Source: Frateuria_A sp051900535 (GTDB lineage: Bacteria > Pseudomonadota > Gammaproteobacteria > Xanthomonadales > Rhodanobacteraceae). From it: a stretch of DNA of 64,000 nucleotides. Location: assembly GCF_051900535.1 (NCBI RefSeq), contig NZ_JBHZGI010000002.1, forward strand, positions 434,001 through 498,000, given 5' to 3'. Under the pieces are notes generated by a model. The model was not told the DNA's origin, searched no databases, and worked only from the letters and a program-made list of their open reading frames with translations. Numbering within the stretch: the first letter of the stretch is position 1; each line of letters begins with the position of its first letter. Shown in pieces: positions 1 through 8,517 of the stretch. The translations under genes were made by a program, and so were the position numbers.

Positions 1-28
1 ATGGGTCATCCCGCCTTGGCGCCGACGA

Positions 29-47
29 TGGTACCAGTGAAATACCA
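29..47. promoter_or_regulatory. Inverted repeat, possible GntR-family operator
   Basis: TGGTA (29-33) and TACCA (43-47) form an inverted repeat with a 9-bp spacer, about 85 bp upstream of the GntR/UTRA regulator. GntR/HutC-subfamily proteins commonly bind TGGT-type dyads, so this could be an autoregulatory site or control a gene lying left of the window. The assignment rests only on position and half-site sequence. Confidence 0.35.
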
Positions 48-130
48 GATTACGCAGCCGTGCGTGGACGCCATGCATACGTTTTCATCGCGGCTTGCCG
101 CAAATGGTGTGAGATTGGTATGGTTCCGGC

Positions 131-883
131 ATGGAAACCGCGCTTGCCGCCGAATACCGCCGTCTCTGCGACAGCCCCGACACGCGCCAGCCGCTGGCTT
201 ATCTGAGGTTGCGCCGGGCGATCCGCACCGTGGTCGAGCACCGCGACATCGAACCGGGCCAGGCGCTACCCAGCGAGCGCGATCTATCGCATGCGCTGGG
301 CCTGTCGCGCGTGACCGTGCGCAAGGCCATCGCCGGCTTGGTCGAAGAAGGCCTGCTGACCCAGCGCCACGGCGCCGGCACTTTCGTCGCCGAGCGCATC
401 GTCAAGCCGATGTCGCGCCTGACCAGCTTCACCGAGGACCTGCGCGCGCGCGGCCTGAATCCGCGCTCGGAGTTCTTCGAGCGCGGTATCGGCGAGGTCA
501 CGCCGGAGGAAGCGATGGCGATGAACCTGTCGCCCGGCGCCGCGGTGGTGCGATTGCACCGCGTTCGTTATGCCGGCGACGAGCCGCTGGCGATCGAGCG
601 CAGCGTGGTGCCCGCCAGCGTGCTGCCCGATCCCATGGCGGTGCGCGATTCGCTCTACGAAGCGCTGGAACAACGTAACGCCCGCCCGCGCCGCGCCCTG
701 CAGCGCCTGCGCGCGGTCTCGCTCAGCGCCCAGCACGCCCGCCTGCTGCACGTGGCCGCCGGCAGCGCGGGCCTGAGCATCGAGCGGCGCAGCTTCCTGG
801 ACGATGGCCGCGTGGTGGAATTCACCAGCTCGTGGTATCGCGGCGACATCTACGATTTCGTGGCCGAACTGCATACCGATTGA
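131..883 (+). CDS. GntR family transcriptional regulator with UTRA domain
   Basis: A 250-residue one-component regulator. Residues about 22-88 form a GntR winged helix-turn-helix with the typical run LPSERDLSHALGLSRVTVRK and the wing GLLTQRHGAGTFV. The rest is a UTRA effector-binding domain (LHRVRYAGDEPLAIERS). This HutC/NagR-type layout senses small ligands such as sugar phosphates or histidine derivatives; the ligand cannot be read here. The ATG at 131 is used because it gives the normal family N-terminus. The gene is monocistronic with 57 bp to the next gene. Its likely targets (sugar uptake or catabolism) are not visible to its right and may lie left of the window. Confidence 0.9.
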   Translation: METALAAEYRRLCDSPDTRQPLAYLRLRRAIRTVVEHRDIEPGQALPSERDLSHALGLSRVTVRKAIAGLVEEGLLTQRHGAGTFVAERIVKPMSRLTSFTEDLRARGLNPRSEFFERGIGEVTPEEAMAMNLSPGAAVVRLHRVRYAGDEPLAIERSVVPASVLPDPMAVRDSLYEALEQRNARPRRALQRLRAVSLSAQHARLLHVAAGSAGLSIERRSFLDDGRVVEFTSSWYRGDIYDFVAELHTD

Positions 884-928
884 CGCGATTGCGTCCGTGA
901 TCGCTCCGCCGGGCACCGTGCCGCAGGC

Positions 929-934
929 TAGTAT
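929..934 (+). promoter_or_regulatory. -10-like hexamer TAGTAT, probable leaderless start
   Basis: TAGTAT ends 6 bp before the ATG at 941, and no Shine-Dalgarno is present. Transcription would start at or next to the A of the start codon. Confidence 0.4.
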
Positions 935-940
935 GAGCGG

Positions 941-2533
941 ATGAACGCAACGACCGATCCGCGCGCACTGGAACAGTTGCGCGCCCGCGCGCGCAGCCAC
1001 GTGCAGGCACATCAGCTAGCCCAGGCCCAGGCCTTGCTGGAGGCCATCATCCAGCAGGCGCCGCATGACCTGGCGGCGAGCATCGACCTGGCCGATGTGT
1101 TGTTCCGGCAAGGGCGATTGCAGGCATCGACCGCCCCTTTGCTGCAGGCCGCTCGGCGCCTTCCCCGCAATGCCCCGCTGATCATCGCGTTGGTGCAGCA
1201 CCTGATCGCTCGTGGCGAGGTCGTCGCGGCGCGCGCCGCCCTCGACCTGCTTGCGCTCGCGCCCGATCCGCCGGCCGGTCTGCTGGTGGCTCAGGCCAAC
1301 CTGCGTTTTGCCCTCGGCGAGGTCGCTGTCGCGAAGGCCTTGATGGACAAGGCGATGGCGGCGGGCGCGAGTGCGCCGGAGGAGAGGCATCTCTACGCGA
1401 TGCTGCTGCAGTTCAGCGGCGACATCGACGGAGCCTGCCGCGTGCTGGAGGAGTGCCTGCGTCGATGGCCTGCCTTCGGTGACGCGGCAATGGTGCTGGC
1501 CAACCTGCAGCGGCAGAGGCCCGAATCCAACCGGCTGGAGCAGTGGCGGGAGCAGCTGGACCGGCTGCCCGCCGCGACGGCCGGGCCGGCAGAAGCCTTT
1601 GTGCGCGCCGAGTTCGAGTACGCGCTGTTCAAGACGCTGGACGACCTCGGTCGGCACGACGAAGCCTGGCCCGCGCTGGAACGCTGCAACGCGTTGATGC
1701 ACCGCCTGAATCCATACGACGCGGCCGCGGAGGTTGCTGTCACCGACGCGCTGATACGCATGCCCGTGCGCCGGATCGGCACCGCAACGTCCGACGGGCC
1801 CACGCCCATCTTCATCGTCGGCATGCCAAGGTCCGGCACGACATTGCTGGATCGCATCCTCTCGAGTCATTCGAGGGTCACGTCGGCGGGCGAGATCATC
1901 GATTTCTGGCGCCAACTGCACTGGGTCGCCGATGTCGTGCCGGCCAAGGCGAAGGGCTTGCTGCACATCATCGGCCGCAGCTCCGACATCGACTACCGTG
2001 CGCTGGGCGCGCGCTATCTCGCACAGACGCAGTGGCGAGCGCAGGGTCGCGATTTCTACATCGACAAGTTGCCGGCGAACATTCAGCTGGTGTCGTTCAT
2101 CCGCCGAGCCCTGCCCCACGCGCCCATTCTGCACATGGTGCGTGAGCCGATGGACACGTGCTTTTCCAACTTCAAGGCGATGTTCGGCAATGTCTCGCCC
2201 TACAGCTACGATCTGGAAGCGCTGGCCCATCATCACCGCCAGTACGAGCGTCTGGCGCGCCATTGGCACGACGGGATGCCCGGCGCGATGCTCGATGTGT
2301 CGTATGCCGACCTGGTTCAGTATCCCGCGGCGACCATCGGCCGCGTTCTCACCCATTGCGGGCTCGCCGTGGAAGACGCCTGCCTGCGTCCTGAGCGCAA
2401 CGCCGCTCCCGTGGCCACACCGAGCAGTGCGCAGGTACGGGAATCGATCCATACCCGCGGGCTCGGCCAGTGGCAGCTTTACGAGCGCCAGCTCGAGCCA
2501 TTGCGGATGGCGCTTGCCGCCGGCGATTCCTGA
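941..2533 (+). CDS. TPR-containing sulfotransferase family protein
   Basis: A 530-residue protein. The first ~280 residues are helical tetratricopeptide-like repeats (LAQAQALLEAIIQQAPHD; LADVLFRQGRLQAST). The C-terminal half is a PAPS-dependent sulfotransferase domain: the 5'-phosphosulfate loop GMPRSGTTLLDRIL lies near residues 292-305 and a 3'-phosphate-type segment REPMDTCFSNF near 402. Related TPR-sulfotransferases are widespread in proteobacteria, and most have no known acceptor. There is no signal peptide or membrane segment, so the protein should be cytoplasmic. No PAPS synthesis or glycan genes lie next to it. The start codon follows TAGTAT without a ribosome binding site. Confidence 0.85.
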   Translation: MNATTDPRALEQLRARARSHVQAHQLAQAQALLEAIIQQAPHDLAASIDLADVLFRQGRLQASTAPLLQAARRLPRNAPLIIALVQHLIARGEVVAARAALDLLALAPDPPAGLLVAQANLRFALGEVAVAKALMDKAMAAGASAPEERHLYAMLLQFSGDIDGACRVLEECLRRWPAFGDAAMVLANLQRQRPESNRLEQWREQLDRLPAATAGPAEAFVRAEFEYALFKTLDDLGRHDEAWPALERCNALMHRLNPYDAAAEVAVTDALIRMPVRRIGTATSDGPTPIFIVGMPRSGTTLLDRILSSHSRVTSAGEIIDFWRQLHWVADVVPAKAKGLLHIIGRSSDIDYRALGARYLAQTQWRAQGRDFYIDKLPANIQLVSFIRRALPHAPILHMVREPMDTCFSNFKAMFGNVSPYSYDLEALAHHHRQYERLARHWHDGMPGAMLDVSYADLVQYPAATIGRVLTHCGLAVEDACLRPERNAAPVATPSSAQVRESIHTRGLGQWQLYERQLEPLRMALAAGDS

Positions 2534-2645
2534 GGCCGGCAGGCATCGGCCTGCACCCGACCCGGATCCCGCGGGCCGCCTAACCGACCGGTCACACGGC
2601 AGCCATCGGCTGCGCCGATCATCCACGCGCTGCGGCCGACCCAAG

Positions 2646-2676
2646 AAAAAAGCCACCGGCCTCGCGGCCGGTGGCT
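2646..2676 (-). terminator. Rho-independent terminator of the TonB-dependent receptor gene
   Basis: A 10-bp stem (arms 2651-2660 and 2667-2676) with a GC-rich core is followed on the minus strand by six T residues (2651-2646). It lies 26 bp past the receptor stop codon. Confidence 0.85.
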
Positions 2677-2701
2677 TCGTGGCTGAACTTAGCCGGATCG
2701 A

Positions 2702-5700
2702 TCAGTAATCGTAGGTCAGGGACAGGCGAACCGTCCGCGGCTGTTCGAAGAAGATCGGGCCGTGATAGCCATTGTTGATGTAGATCGTATCCGGATCGAC
2801 CTTCGGGTCGACGCCGAAGTTGTTGTACGCGTTGGCAAACGTCGGATCCGTCTGAACAGCCTTCTGCTCGTTGAAGACGTTGAAGATGTCCAGGTTGATG
2901 CCGAGCTTGTGGTCCGCGAACGCCGGGTTGTAGTGGATGCCCAGGTTGAGCGGCTTCGTCCACGGGGTGTGGCTCTTGCCCGGCGGGGTACGGACGCCGG
3001 CGCACCAGTGGTAGTTGCCGCTGCCGCCGCCGTTGTAGCCGGCCGGATCCTCGACACCGGTCGGGCCGTAGTAGCCCAGGCACGATTCCGGGGTACCGGA
3101 TTGGGCCAGCAGGGTGCCGGAGACCAACCACTCAGGCGTGATCTGGTAGGCGCCGCGGAGACGGATCTGGTGCTTGTGCACGTTGATCAGCTCGCCGTTC
3201 TGGCCGTCCATCAGCTGCCAGGCATCCCAGTCTTCGGTCTTGGACACGTCGCCCTGGCCGAAGTCCGAACGCACCTGACCCTCGGTGTTGCCGAAGCCGC
3301 GGGTGAAGGTGTAATCGACGCGCGCCTGCCACTTGCCGTCGAACGGATGCTCCAGGTACAGGTTCAGCGAACCGACCTTGCGCTTGACACCCTGCTGGTA
3401 GCCCCAGTCGTCCATCGTCATCGGCACGATGACGCTGCTGGCGCCGTCGTTGGACGTGACCAGCATGTTGTTGGTCTGTCCCGGGTTGATCAGGCGGCAG
3501 TAGGCCGGGCCATAGATCGAATCGGAGTAATCGGCCGAATTCAGGCCCATCTTGTCCATCTTGGCGGCGATCAGGAACGCCGAGCACTCGTCGTCGATGG
3601 CGCTCTTGAGGTCACGCCACATCGCCTTGGCGCCGAACGTCCAGCTGTCGTTGGCCTGCATGTCGAAGCCGGCGATGTACTCGTCCAGGTACTCGGGCTT
3701 CAGGTTGCGCGCGGTGACCTGCTGCGGGTCCTTCGGCAGGCCGAACTCGCCATCGGGCGAAAGCGGGCCCGCGAACTGCACCAGACCGGTCGGGATGCCG
3801 TTCGCATCGATGCCGGTGTAGGTGTAGTAGTTCAGGATGTAGGTCGAACGGTTCGCGGCACGTTCCGCGGCGTTGTCCGGCAGCGCCAGGTAGTAGCGGC
3901 CGACGTTGCCGTAGACCTTGAGCGTGGAGTCGCCGTTCACGTCCCAGCTCACGCCGATACGCGGTTCCCACTGGTTCTTCAGGTCCGCGAACGACTCGCC
4001 AACGTCGTTGTTGTTGGTGAAGTGGTCGTTGCGGATACCGATGTTCAGCAACAGGTTCGAGCTGACCTGCCACGCATCCTGGATGTACCAGGCCTTCTGC
4101 GACATCGTCATGCTGGTCTGCCAGCCGATCTGGCGCTGCATGACGTAGCCCGGGTAGTAGCGCCAGTAGTAGTCGACCGACGGGTTGAACGGGTTGGTCT
4201 GCGACGGGCCCTGGTTCTTGGCGCCGTAGTACATGTTGTCGATGCCGACGCCCAGATCATGGTCACCCAGCCGGTAATCGAAGTCGACGCGCAGGCCGCG
4301 CGTGGAGTTCTCGGCGTTGGCCGAAGCCCAGGTGGTGTTCGTCTGGCAGTTGGTGATCGGCGTACCACCGTTCAACGTCGGGTCCTGGTTGTACGGACGC
4401 GAGATGAACGGATACGGGCAATCGTTGCCGTACGTGGTCGGGTTCTTGAAATGCGCCTTGCCGTAGACAACGCTCAGCGTGGCGTCGTCCGTGATGTAGC
4501 TGGTGAAGTGACCGATGTAGAACGTTGCATTGTCCTTGGTCACGTCGTTGGCCGAGTTGAGATCGGTGGCCTGCAGCGTGTCGTAATCGAAGTTGTAGGT
4601 GTTGCCGCGACCGGTGGTCTGGTTGTTCTTGAGCATGGTCAGCTCAAGGACGTTGTTGTCGGTGATGTTCCAGTCCAACTTGCCGTAGAACTTGGTGTCC
4701 TTGTCCTCGTTGTACTGGACGCGACCCAGGTCGACCGACTGGACGTCGGTGTTGTGGTTCTTGGTCATCTCGCCGGCCAAGAACATGAACAGCTTGTCCT
4801 TGATCAGCGGGCCGCCGGCGTACGCCGAGTAGACCGTCTCCCATTCCTTGTTGTCGTTGCGGTATTGGCGCAGCGTACCCACCTTGCTCGGATCTTCCAG
4901 CTCATAGTGCGTCTGGCCGTCCGGGCTGGTCGGGTTGGAGATCGGGGCCGGGATCGCCGGATTGCCGTAGTAGTTGTTGCGCGGGCTCGCCTCGAGGAAG
5001 CGCGGCTGCCAGACGACCTGGCCACCGAAATGCCACTCGTTGGTACCGCGCTTGCCGATCTGGTTGATCACGCCACCGTCGGAACGACCGTACTTGGCGC
5101 TGTAGCCGCCGGTCAGGGTTTCCTGCTGGTCGATCGCGCCGTAGGGCAGCTGGAAGCCGCCGATGTTGCGGTACGGCTCGCCGGTGTTGTAGCCGTTCAC
5201 GTAGTAGGCGTTCTCGGACACGCTCGAGCCGCCGAACGCCACCGCGTTGGCGAAGTAGCTACTGCCCTTGACGGTGCCGGGAGCGAGCAGCGCGATCGAT
5301 TCCGCGTTGCGGGTCACCGGCAGCTTGGCCAGGTCGGCCGCGGTAATGATGGTGCTGGAGTTGACGCTGGTCACGTCGATGGCGGGCAGCGCGCTGGCCA
5401 CCACCTGCACGGTGCCGAGGTTCTGCGCGTTTTCCGCAGTCGCGGCGGCGAAGGGCACCTGGGTACCGCTGCCCGGCGAGACGGCAACGTTTTCCTGGGT
5501 GGCGAGCGTCTGGCCATCCTTGCGCAGGGTGACCGTGTAGCGGCCGACCGGCACGGTGACCGAGTAGCGGCCGCTCTCGTCCACGGCGACTTCACGGGTG
5601 GCGCCACTGGCGCTCTGGACCATGACCGTTTCGCCTGCGGCGACCGGCGCAGTGCCAAAGATGCTGCCGGTGGTGGCCTGGCCGAGCGCGAGGCCGGTGA

Positions 5701-5779
5701 AGCCCAGGCCCATGGCCATCGCCACCGTCAATGCAGTGCGTCGGGGCAGGGCCCGACGCGACATGTAACGCGTATTCAT
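2702..5779 (-). CDS. TonB-dependent receptor, Oar-like, with N-terminal carboxypeptidase-regulatory-like domain
   Basis: A 1025-residue outer membrane receptor. A signal peptide (about 1-34, RRTALTVAMAMGLGFTGLAL) precedes a carboxypeptidase regulatory-like beta domain (about 36-110), a plug domain (about 130-240) and a long beta-barrel ending in aromatic LSLTYDY, a typical BAM signal. The arrangement matches Oar/CarboxypepD_reg TonB-dependent receptors, which are abundant in Xanthomonadales and import oligosaccharides, peptides or other bulky substrates; the ligand is unknown. It is monocistronic, with a strong terminator downstream and a long leader of about 200 nt. No TonB, ExbBD or substrate-degrading enzyme lies beside it. 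Confidence 0.93.
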   Translation of the reverse strand: MNTRYMSRRALPRRTALTVAMAMGLGFTGLALGQATTGSIFGTAPVAAGETVMVQSASGATREVAVDESGRYSVTVPVGRYTVTLRKDGQTLATQENVAVSPGSGTQVPFAAATAENAQNLGTVQVVASALPAIDVTSVNSSTIITAADLAKLPVTRNAESIALLAPGTVKGSSYFANAVAFGGSSVSENAYYVNGYNTGEPYRNIGGFQLPYGAIDQQETLTGGYSAKYGRSDGGVINQIGKRGTNEWHFGGQVVWQPRFLEASPRNNYYGNPAIPAPISNPTSPDGQTHYELEDPSKVGTLRQYRNDNKEWETVYSAYAGGPLIKDKLFMFLAGEMTKNHNTDVQSVDLGRVQYNEDKDTKFYGKLDWNITDNNVLELTMLKNNQTTGRGNTYNFDYDTLQATDLNSANDVTKDNATFYIGHFTSYITDDATLSVVYGKAHFKNPTTYGNDCPYPFISRPYNQDPTLNGGTPITNCQTNTTWASANAENSTRGLRVDFDYRLGDHDLGVGIDNMYYGAKNQGPSQTNPFNPSVDYYWRYYPGYVMQRQIGWQTSMTMSQKAWYIQDAWQVSSNLLLNIGIRNDHFTNNNDVGESFADLKNQWEPRIGVSWDVNGDSTLKVYGNVGRYYLALPDNAAERAANRSTYILNYYTYTGIDANGIPTGLVQFAGPLSPDGEFGLPKDPQQVTARNLKPEYLDEYIAGFDMQANDSWTFGAKAMWRDLKSAIDDECSAFLIAAKMDKMGLNSADYSDSIYGPAYCRLINPGQTNNMLVTSNDGASSVIVPMTMDDWGYQQGVKRKVGSLNLYLEHPFDGKWQARVDYTFTRGFGNTEGQVRSDFGQGDVSKTEDWDAWQLMDGQNGELINVHKHQIRLRGAYQITPEWLVSGTLLAQSGTPESCLGYYGPTGVEDPAGYNGGGSGNYHWCAGVRTPPGKSHTPWTKPLNLGIHYNPAFADHKLGINLDIFNVFNEQKAVQTDPTFANAYNNFGVDPKVDPDTIYINNGYHGPIFFEQPRTVRLSLTYDY

Positions 5780-5979
5780 TGAGAGATCTCCCCAGATCGA
5801 CCCATAAGAGTCATTTAAAAAAACCAGGCGGCAGGCCTAGGACCAGCACACCGGGATACCAACTACAAGACGCTTTCCAGTGCCCGGTTCACGGTGTCTA
5901 CCGTTACGGGCCTCGCCCCAGCGTTCCTTCGTTGCCTGCAAACCACGTAACCACGAGATTCGCTAGGGCAACCTAACGC

Positions 5980-5999
5980 CGTGGCTAACGCAATGTCAA
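5980..5999 (-). promoter_or_regulatory. Possible promoter -35 region of the Oar-like receptor
   Basis: On the minus strand a perfect TTGACA (5999-5994) is followed after 17 bp by the poor -10 TTAGGT. Between them GCGTTAG occurs twice as a direct repeat 12 bp apart, which could bind a regulator. The start would leave a ~190-nt leader before the receptor gene. Confidence 0.35.
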
Positions 6000-6095
6000 C
6001 TTTTTCTTAGCAATTACCACAAAGATAAAACGTGCGGTTCAACTGCCGGCCAGCAAAGCCCGATTCGCGACCAGGCTTCTGTTTTAGGTAACATT

Positions 6096-6300
6096 TGCTT
6101 CGTTTCGGGTGTCCCGGGGCTTTCTGCCCAGGGATGAAACGGGAAGCCGGTGCGTTGTGCGATGCACAACAAGGCCGGCGCTGCCCCCGCAACGGTAAGC
6201 GAGTCGAACGGACGGCACCACGCCACTGTGCTCATGAGCATGGGAAGGCGCCGCCCGGCAGGCACACCGCCTGCGCCCGCGAGCCCGGAGACCGGCCCGA
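6096..6300 (+). promoter_or_regulatory. Cobalamin (B12) riboswitch
   Basis: All core elements of the AdoCbl aptamer occur in order: a region around GGGAAGCCGGTG (6140-6151), the invariant CTGCCCCCGCAACGGTA (6181-6197), and the B12 box AGCCCGGAGACCGGCC (6282-6297). It precedes the BtuB-type receptor, the classic target, so adenosylcobalamin should repress synthesis of the B12 importer. About 145 nt separate the B12 box from the start codon; a CCACGC/GCGTGG stem near 6398-6420 just ahead of AAGGAA might form the ribosome-binding-site switch. The 666-bp gap 5780-6445 holds this element and the leader of the divergent receptor, and nothing else I can recognise. Confidence 0.93.
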
Positions 6301-6445
6301 AGCGTTTGCCTGGTGGACCTGCGGTGGGCGGGCCGGACCTCGTGCGTGGCCTTGCGCCTGCCCGTCGTTCCCCCCTGCCTCCGGCCGCCAGCTCATCCAC
6401 GCTTGAGGCCGTGCGTGGGCGCCCGGCCAAGGAACGCACATATCC

Positions 6446-8296
6446 ATGAAGAAGACACTGCTTGCCGTCGCCCTGTGCGGCAGCTCGTTCGCCACGCTGG
6501 CGACCGACACCACGGACCCGGTCGCGCTGTCGCCGGTGATCGTCACCGCCACGCGCACCGCGATCACCGTCGACGACGCGCTGTCATCGGTCACCGTAAT
6601 CACCCGCGATGACATCGACCGGCTGCAGCCAGTCTCGCTGATCGACCTGCTCCAGGGCCTGCCCGGCGTGACCTTCGCCCAGGCCGGCGGGCTGGGCCAG
6701 CAAAGCTCGCTGTTCCTGCGCGGCACCAATTCCTCCCACACGCTGCTGCTGATCGACGGCGTGCGCGTGGGCACGGTCAGCGCCGGCATTCCCGCCTTCG
6801 ACCAGTTGCCGCTGGACCAGATCGAGCGCATCGAAGTGGTGCGCGGGCCACGCTCGAGCCTGTATGGCGCCGACGCGATCGGCGGCGTGATCCAGATCTT
6901 CACCCGGCACGGACCGCGCGAGGGCAACCTTGCGCCATCGCTGCGCCTGGGTGCCGGCAGCCGCGGCTACGCCGATGGGCAGTTCGGGCTGGCCGGCGGC
7001 GACACACACGCCTGGTACAACCTGAGCCTCGGCGGCCAATACACCCGCGGCATCAACGCCTGCCGCGTGGGTGCGGGAACTGTCTTCGCCGGCTGCTTCA
7101 CCGACGAGCCGGACGCCGACGCCTACCGCAACCGCAATGCCCTGGCCAACGCCGGCTACCGCTGGGACAACGGCGCGGAACTGAGCGCGACCTGGCTGCG
7201 CAGCGACAGCCGCGTGGAGTTCGACGGCGCGCCCTACGGCAACCAGCACCACAACCGCCAGCAGGTCGCCGGCGCTCAGCTGGGCTTCGATCCGCTTTCC
7301 TCCTGGAAGGTCACCCTGGCGGCCGGTCAGAGCCTCGACGAGCAGCACACCGACAACGACGGCGTGTTCGTGCGCTACGGCAACTCGCGCCGCAACCAGG
7401 CCTCCTGGCAGAACGACCTGAGCCTGGCGGACAACCAGTTGCTGACGCTGGGCGTCGACTGGCAGCGCGAGCACCTGTCCAGCGATACCGGCTACCTGGA
7501 CGACAGCCGCAGCGACACCGGCGGCTACGCGCAGTACCAGGGCAACTTCGGTCGCCACGAAGTGCAGCTGTCGCTCCGCCGCGACGACAACCAGCAATTC
7601 GGTGGTCATACCACCGGCGCGGCGGCGTGGGGTTACGCGTTCGACCACGGCCTGAAGCTGTCGGCCAGCTGGGGCACCGCCTTCCACGCCCCGACCTTCA
7701 ACGACCTGTACTACCCCTACGGCAGCGGCAACCCGGACCTGCAGCCGGAAACCTCGCGCAGCGCCGAACTCGGCCTGGCACAGCAGCATCGCGGCTGGCA
7801 CTGGGCGCTCAACGCCTACCAGACCACCATCGACCAGCTGATCTCGCTGGATACCAACTACTTCCCCCGCAACATCAGCCGCGCGCGCATCCGCGGGCTG
7901 GAGGCCCAGGCCGGCACGGCGCTCGCCGGCTGGCGGGTGGAGAGTTACCTGACGCTGCAGCGTCCGGAGAACCGCGATGGCGGTGCCAATGACGGCCACT
8001 TGCTGCCGCGCCGTCCGGAACGCACCGCGCGACTGGAACTGGACCGCCGCTTCGGCGCGTTCGGCGTGGGCGCCACCGTGCTTGCCGCCGGCGCGCGCTA
8101 CGACGACCTGGCCAATCTGCACCGGCTGGGTGGCTATACGACCACCGACCTGCGCGCGAGCTACGCGTTCGCGGACGGCTGGCAGGTCGAGGCACGGCTG
8201 GCGAACGCGTTCGACCGGCATTACGAAACGGTCTACTACTTCAACCAGCCCGGTCGCAGCTGGTATCTGACGCTGCGGTACACGCCGGGGGGGTGA
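6446..8296 (+). CDS. btuB: TonB-dependent vitamin B12 receptor BtuB
   Basis: A 616-residue outer membrane receptor, close to the length of E. coli BtuB. It has a signal peptide (1-20), a TonB box SPVIVTATRT (29-38), a plug domain with the hallmark SLFLRGTNSSHTLLLIDGVR, and a 22-strand barrel ending SWYLTLRYTPGG. It would bind cobalamin at the surface and pass it to the periplasm using TonB energy. The upstream cobalamin riboswitch strongly supports this substrate. The ATG at 6446 follows AAGGAA at an 11-nt spacing. The inner-membrane transporter BtuCDF and B12 synthesis genes are not adjacent. Confidence 0.95.
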   Translation: MKKTLLAVALCGSSFATLATDTTDPVALSPVIVTATRTAITVDDALSSVTVITRDDIDRLQPVSLIDLLQGLPGVTFAQAGGLGQQSSLFLRGTNSSHTLLLIDGVRVGTVSAGIPAFDQLPLDQIERIEVVRGPRSSLYGADAIGGVIQIFTRHGPREGNLAPSLRLGAGSRGYADGQFGLAGGDTHAWYNLSLGGQYTRGINACRVGAGTVFAGCFTDEPDADAYRNRNALANAGYRWDNGAELSATWLRSDSRVEFDGAPYGNQHHNRQQVAGAQLGFDPLSSWKVTLAAGQSLDEQHTDNDGVFVRYGNSRRNQASWQNDLSLADNQLLTLGVDWQREHLSSDTGYLDDSRSDTGGYAQYQGNFGRHEVQLSLRRDDNQQFGGHTTGAAAWGYAFDHGLKLSASWGTAFHAPTFNDLYYPYGSGNPDLQPETSRSAELGLAQQHRGWHWALNAYQTTIDQLISLDTNYFPRNISRARIRGLEAQAGTALAGWRVESYLTLQRPENRDGGANDGHLLPRRPERTARLELDRRFGAFGVGATVLAAGARYDDLANLHRLGGYTTTDLRASYAFADGWQVEARLANAFDRHYETVYYFNQPGRSWYLTLRYTPGG

Positions 8297-8517
8297 ACTT
8301 CCCTCAAGCCTGCCCCCATCCGTTTGTCTGGCACCATCCGGCCCTGCCTTTCGGCAGGGGCCGGACTTCAGGCACATCCTCCGCCGCGACCGCCCGGCAT
8401 AACGTGCCGCATGACCTTGCCCATCCTCTGGCCCACGAACCACGTGGCGGCAGCGCGCTACGCTAGCCATCCCGGCGCGGCGCCTGTCGCGCACCCTCCC
8501 CGCGGTACGGACGCCCC

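Noticed and set aside
2762..5782. 1000-codon open frame on the plus strand opposite the Oar-like receptor
   Set aside because: Composition (Val/Arg/Asp/Gly repeats) is that of a complementary-strand shadow; the minus-strand gene has clear domains, a signal peptide and a terminator.
8338..8364. Stem-loop after btuB as a terminator
   Set aside because: The stem is good but has a bulge and no T run, so it is mentioned only in the RND entry.
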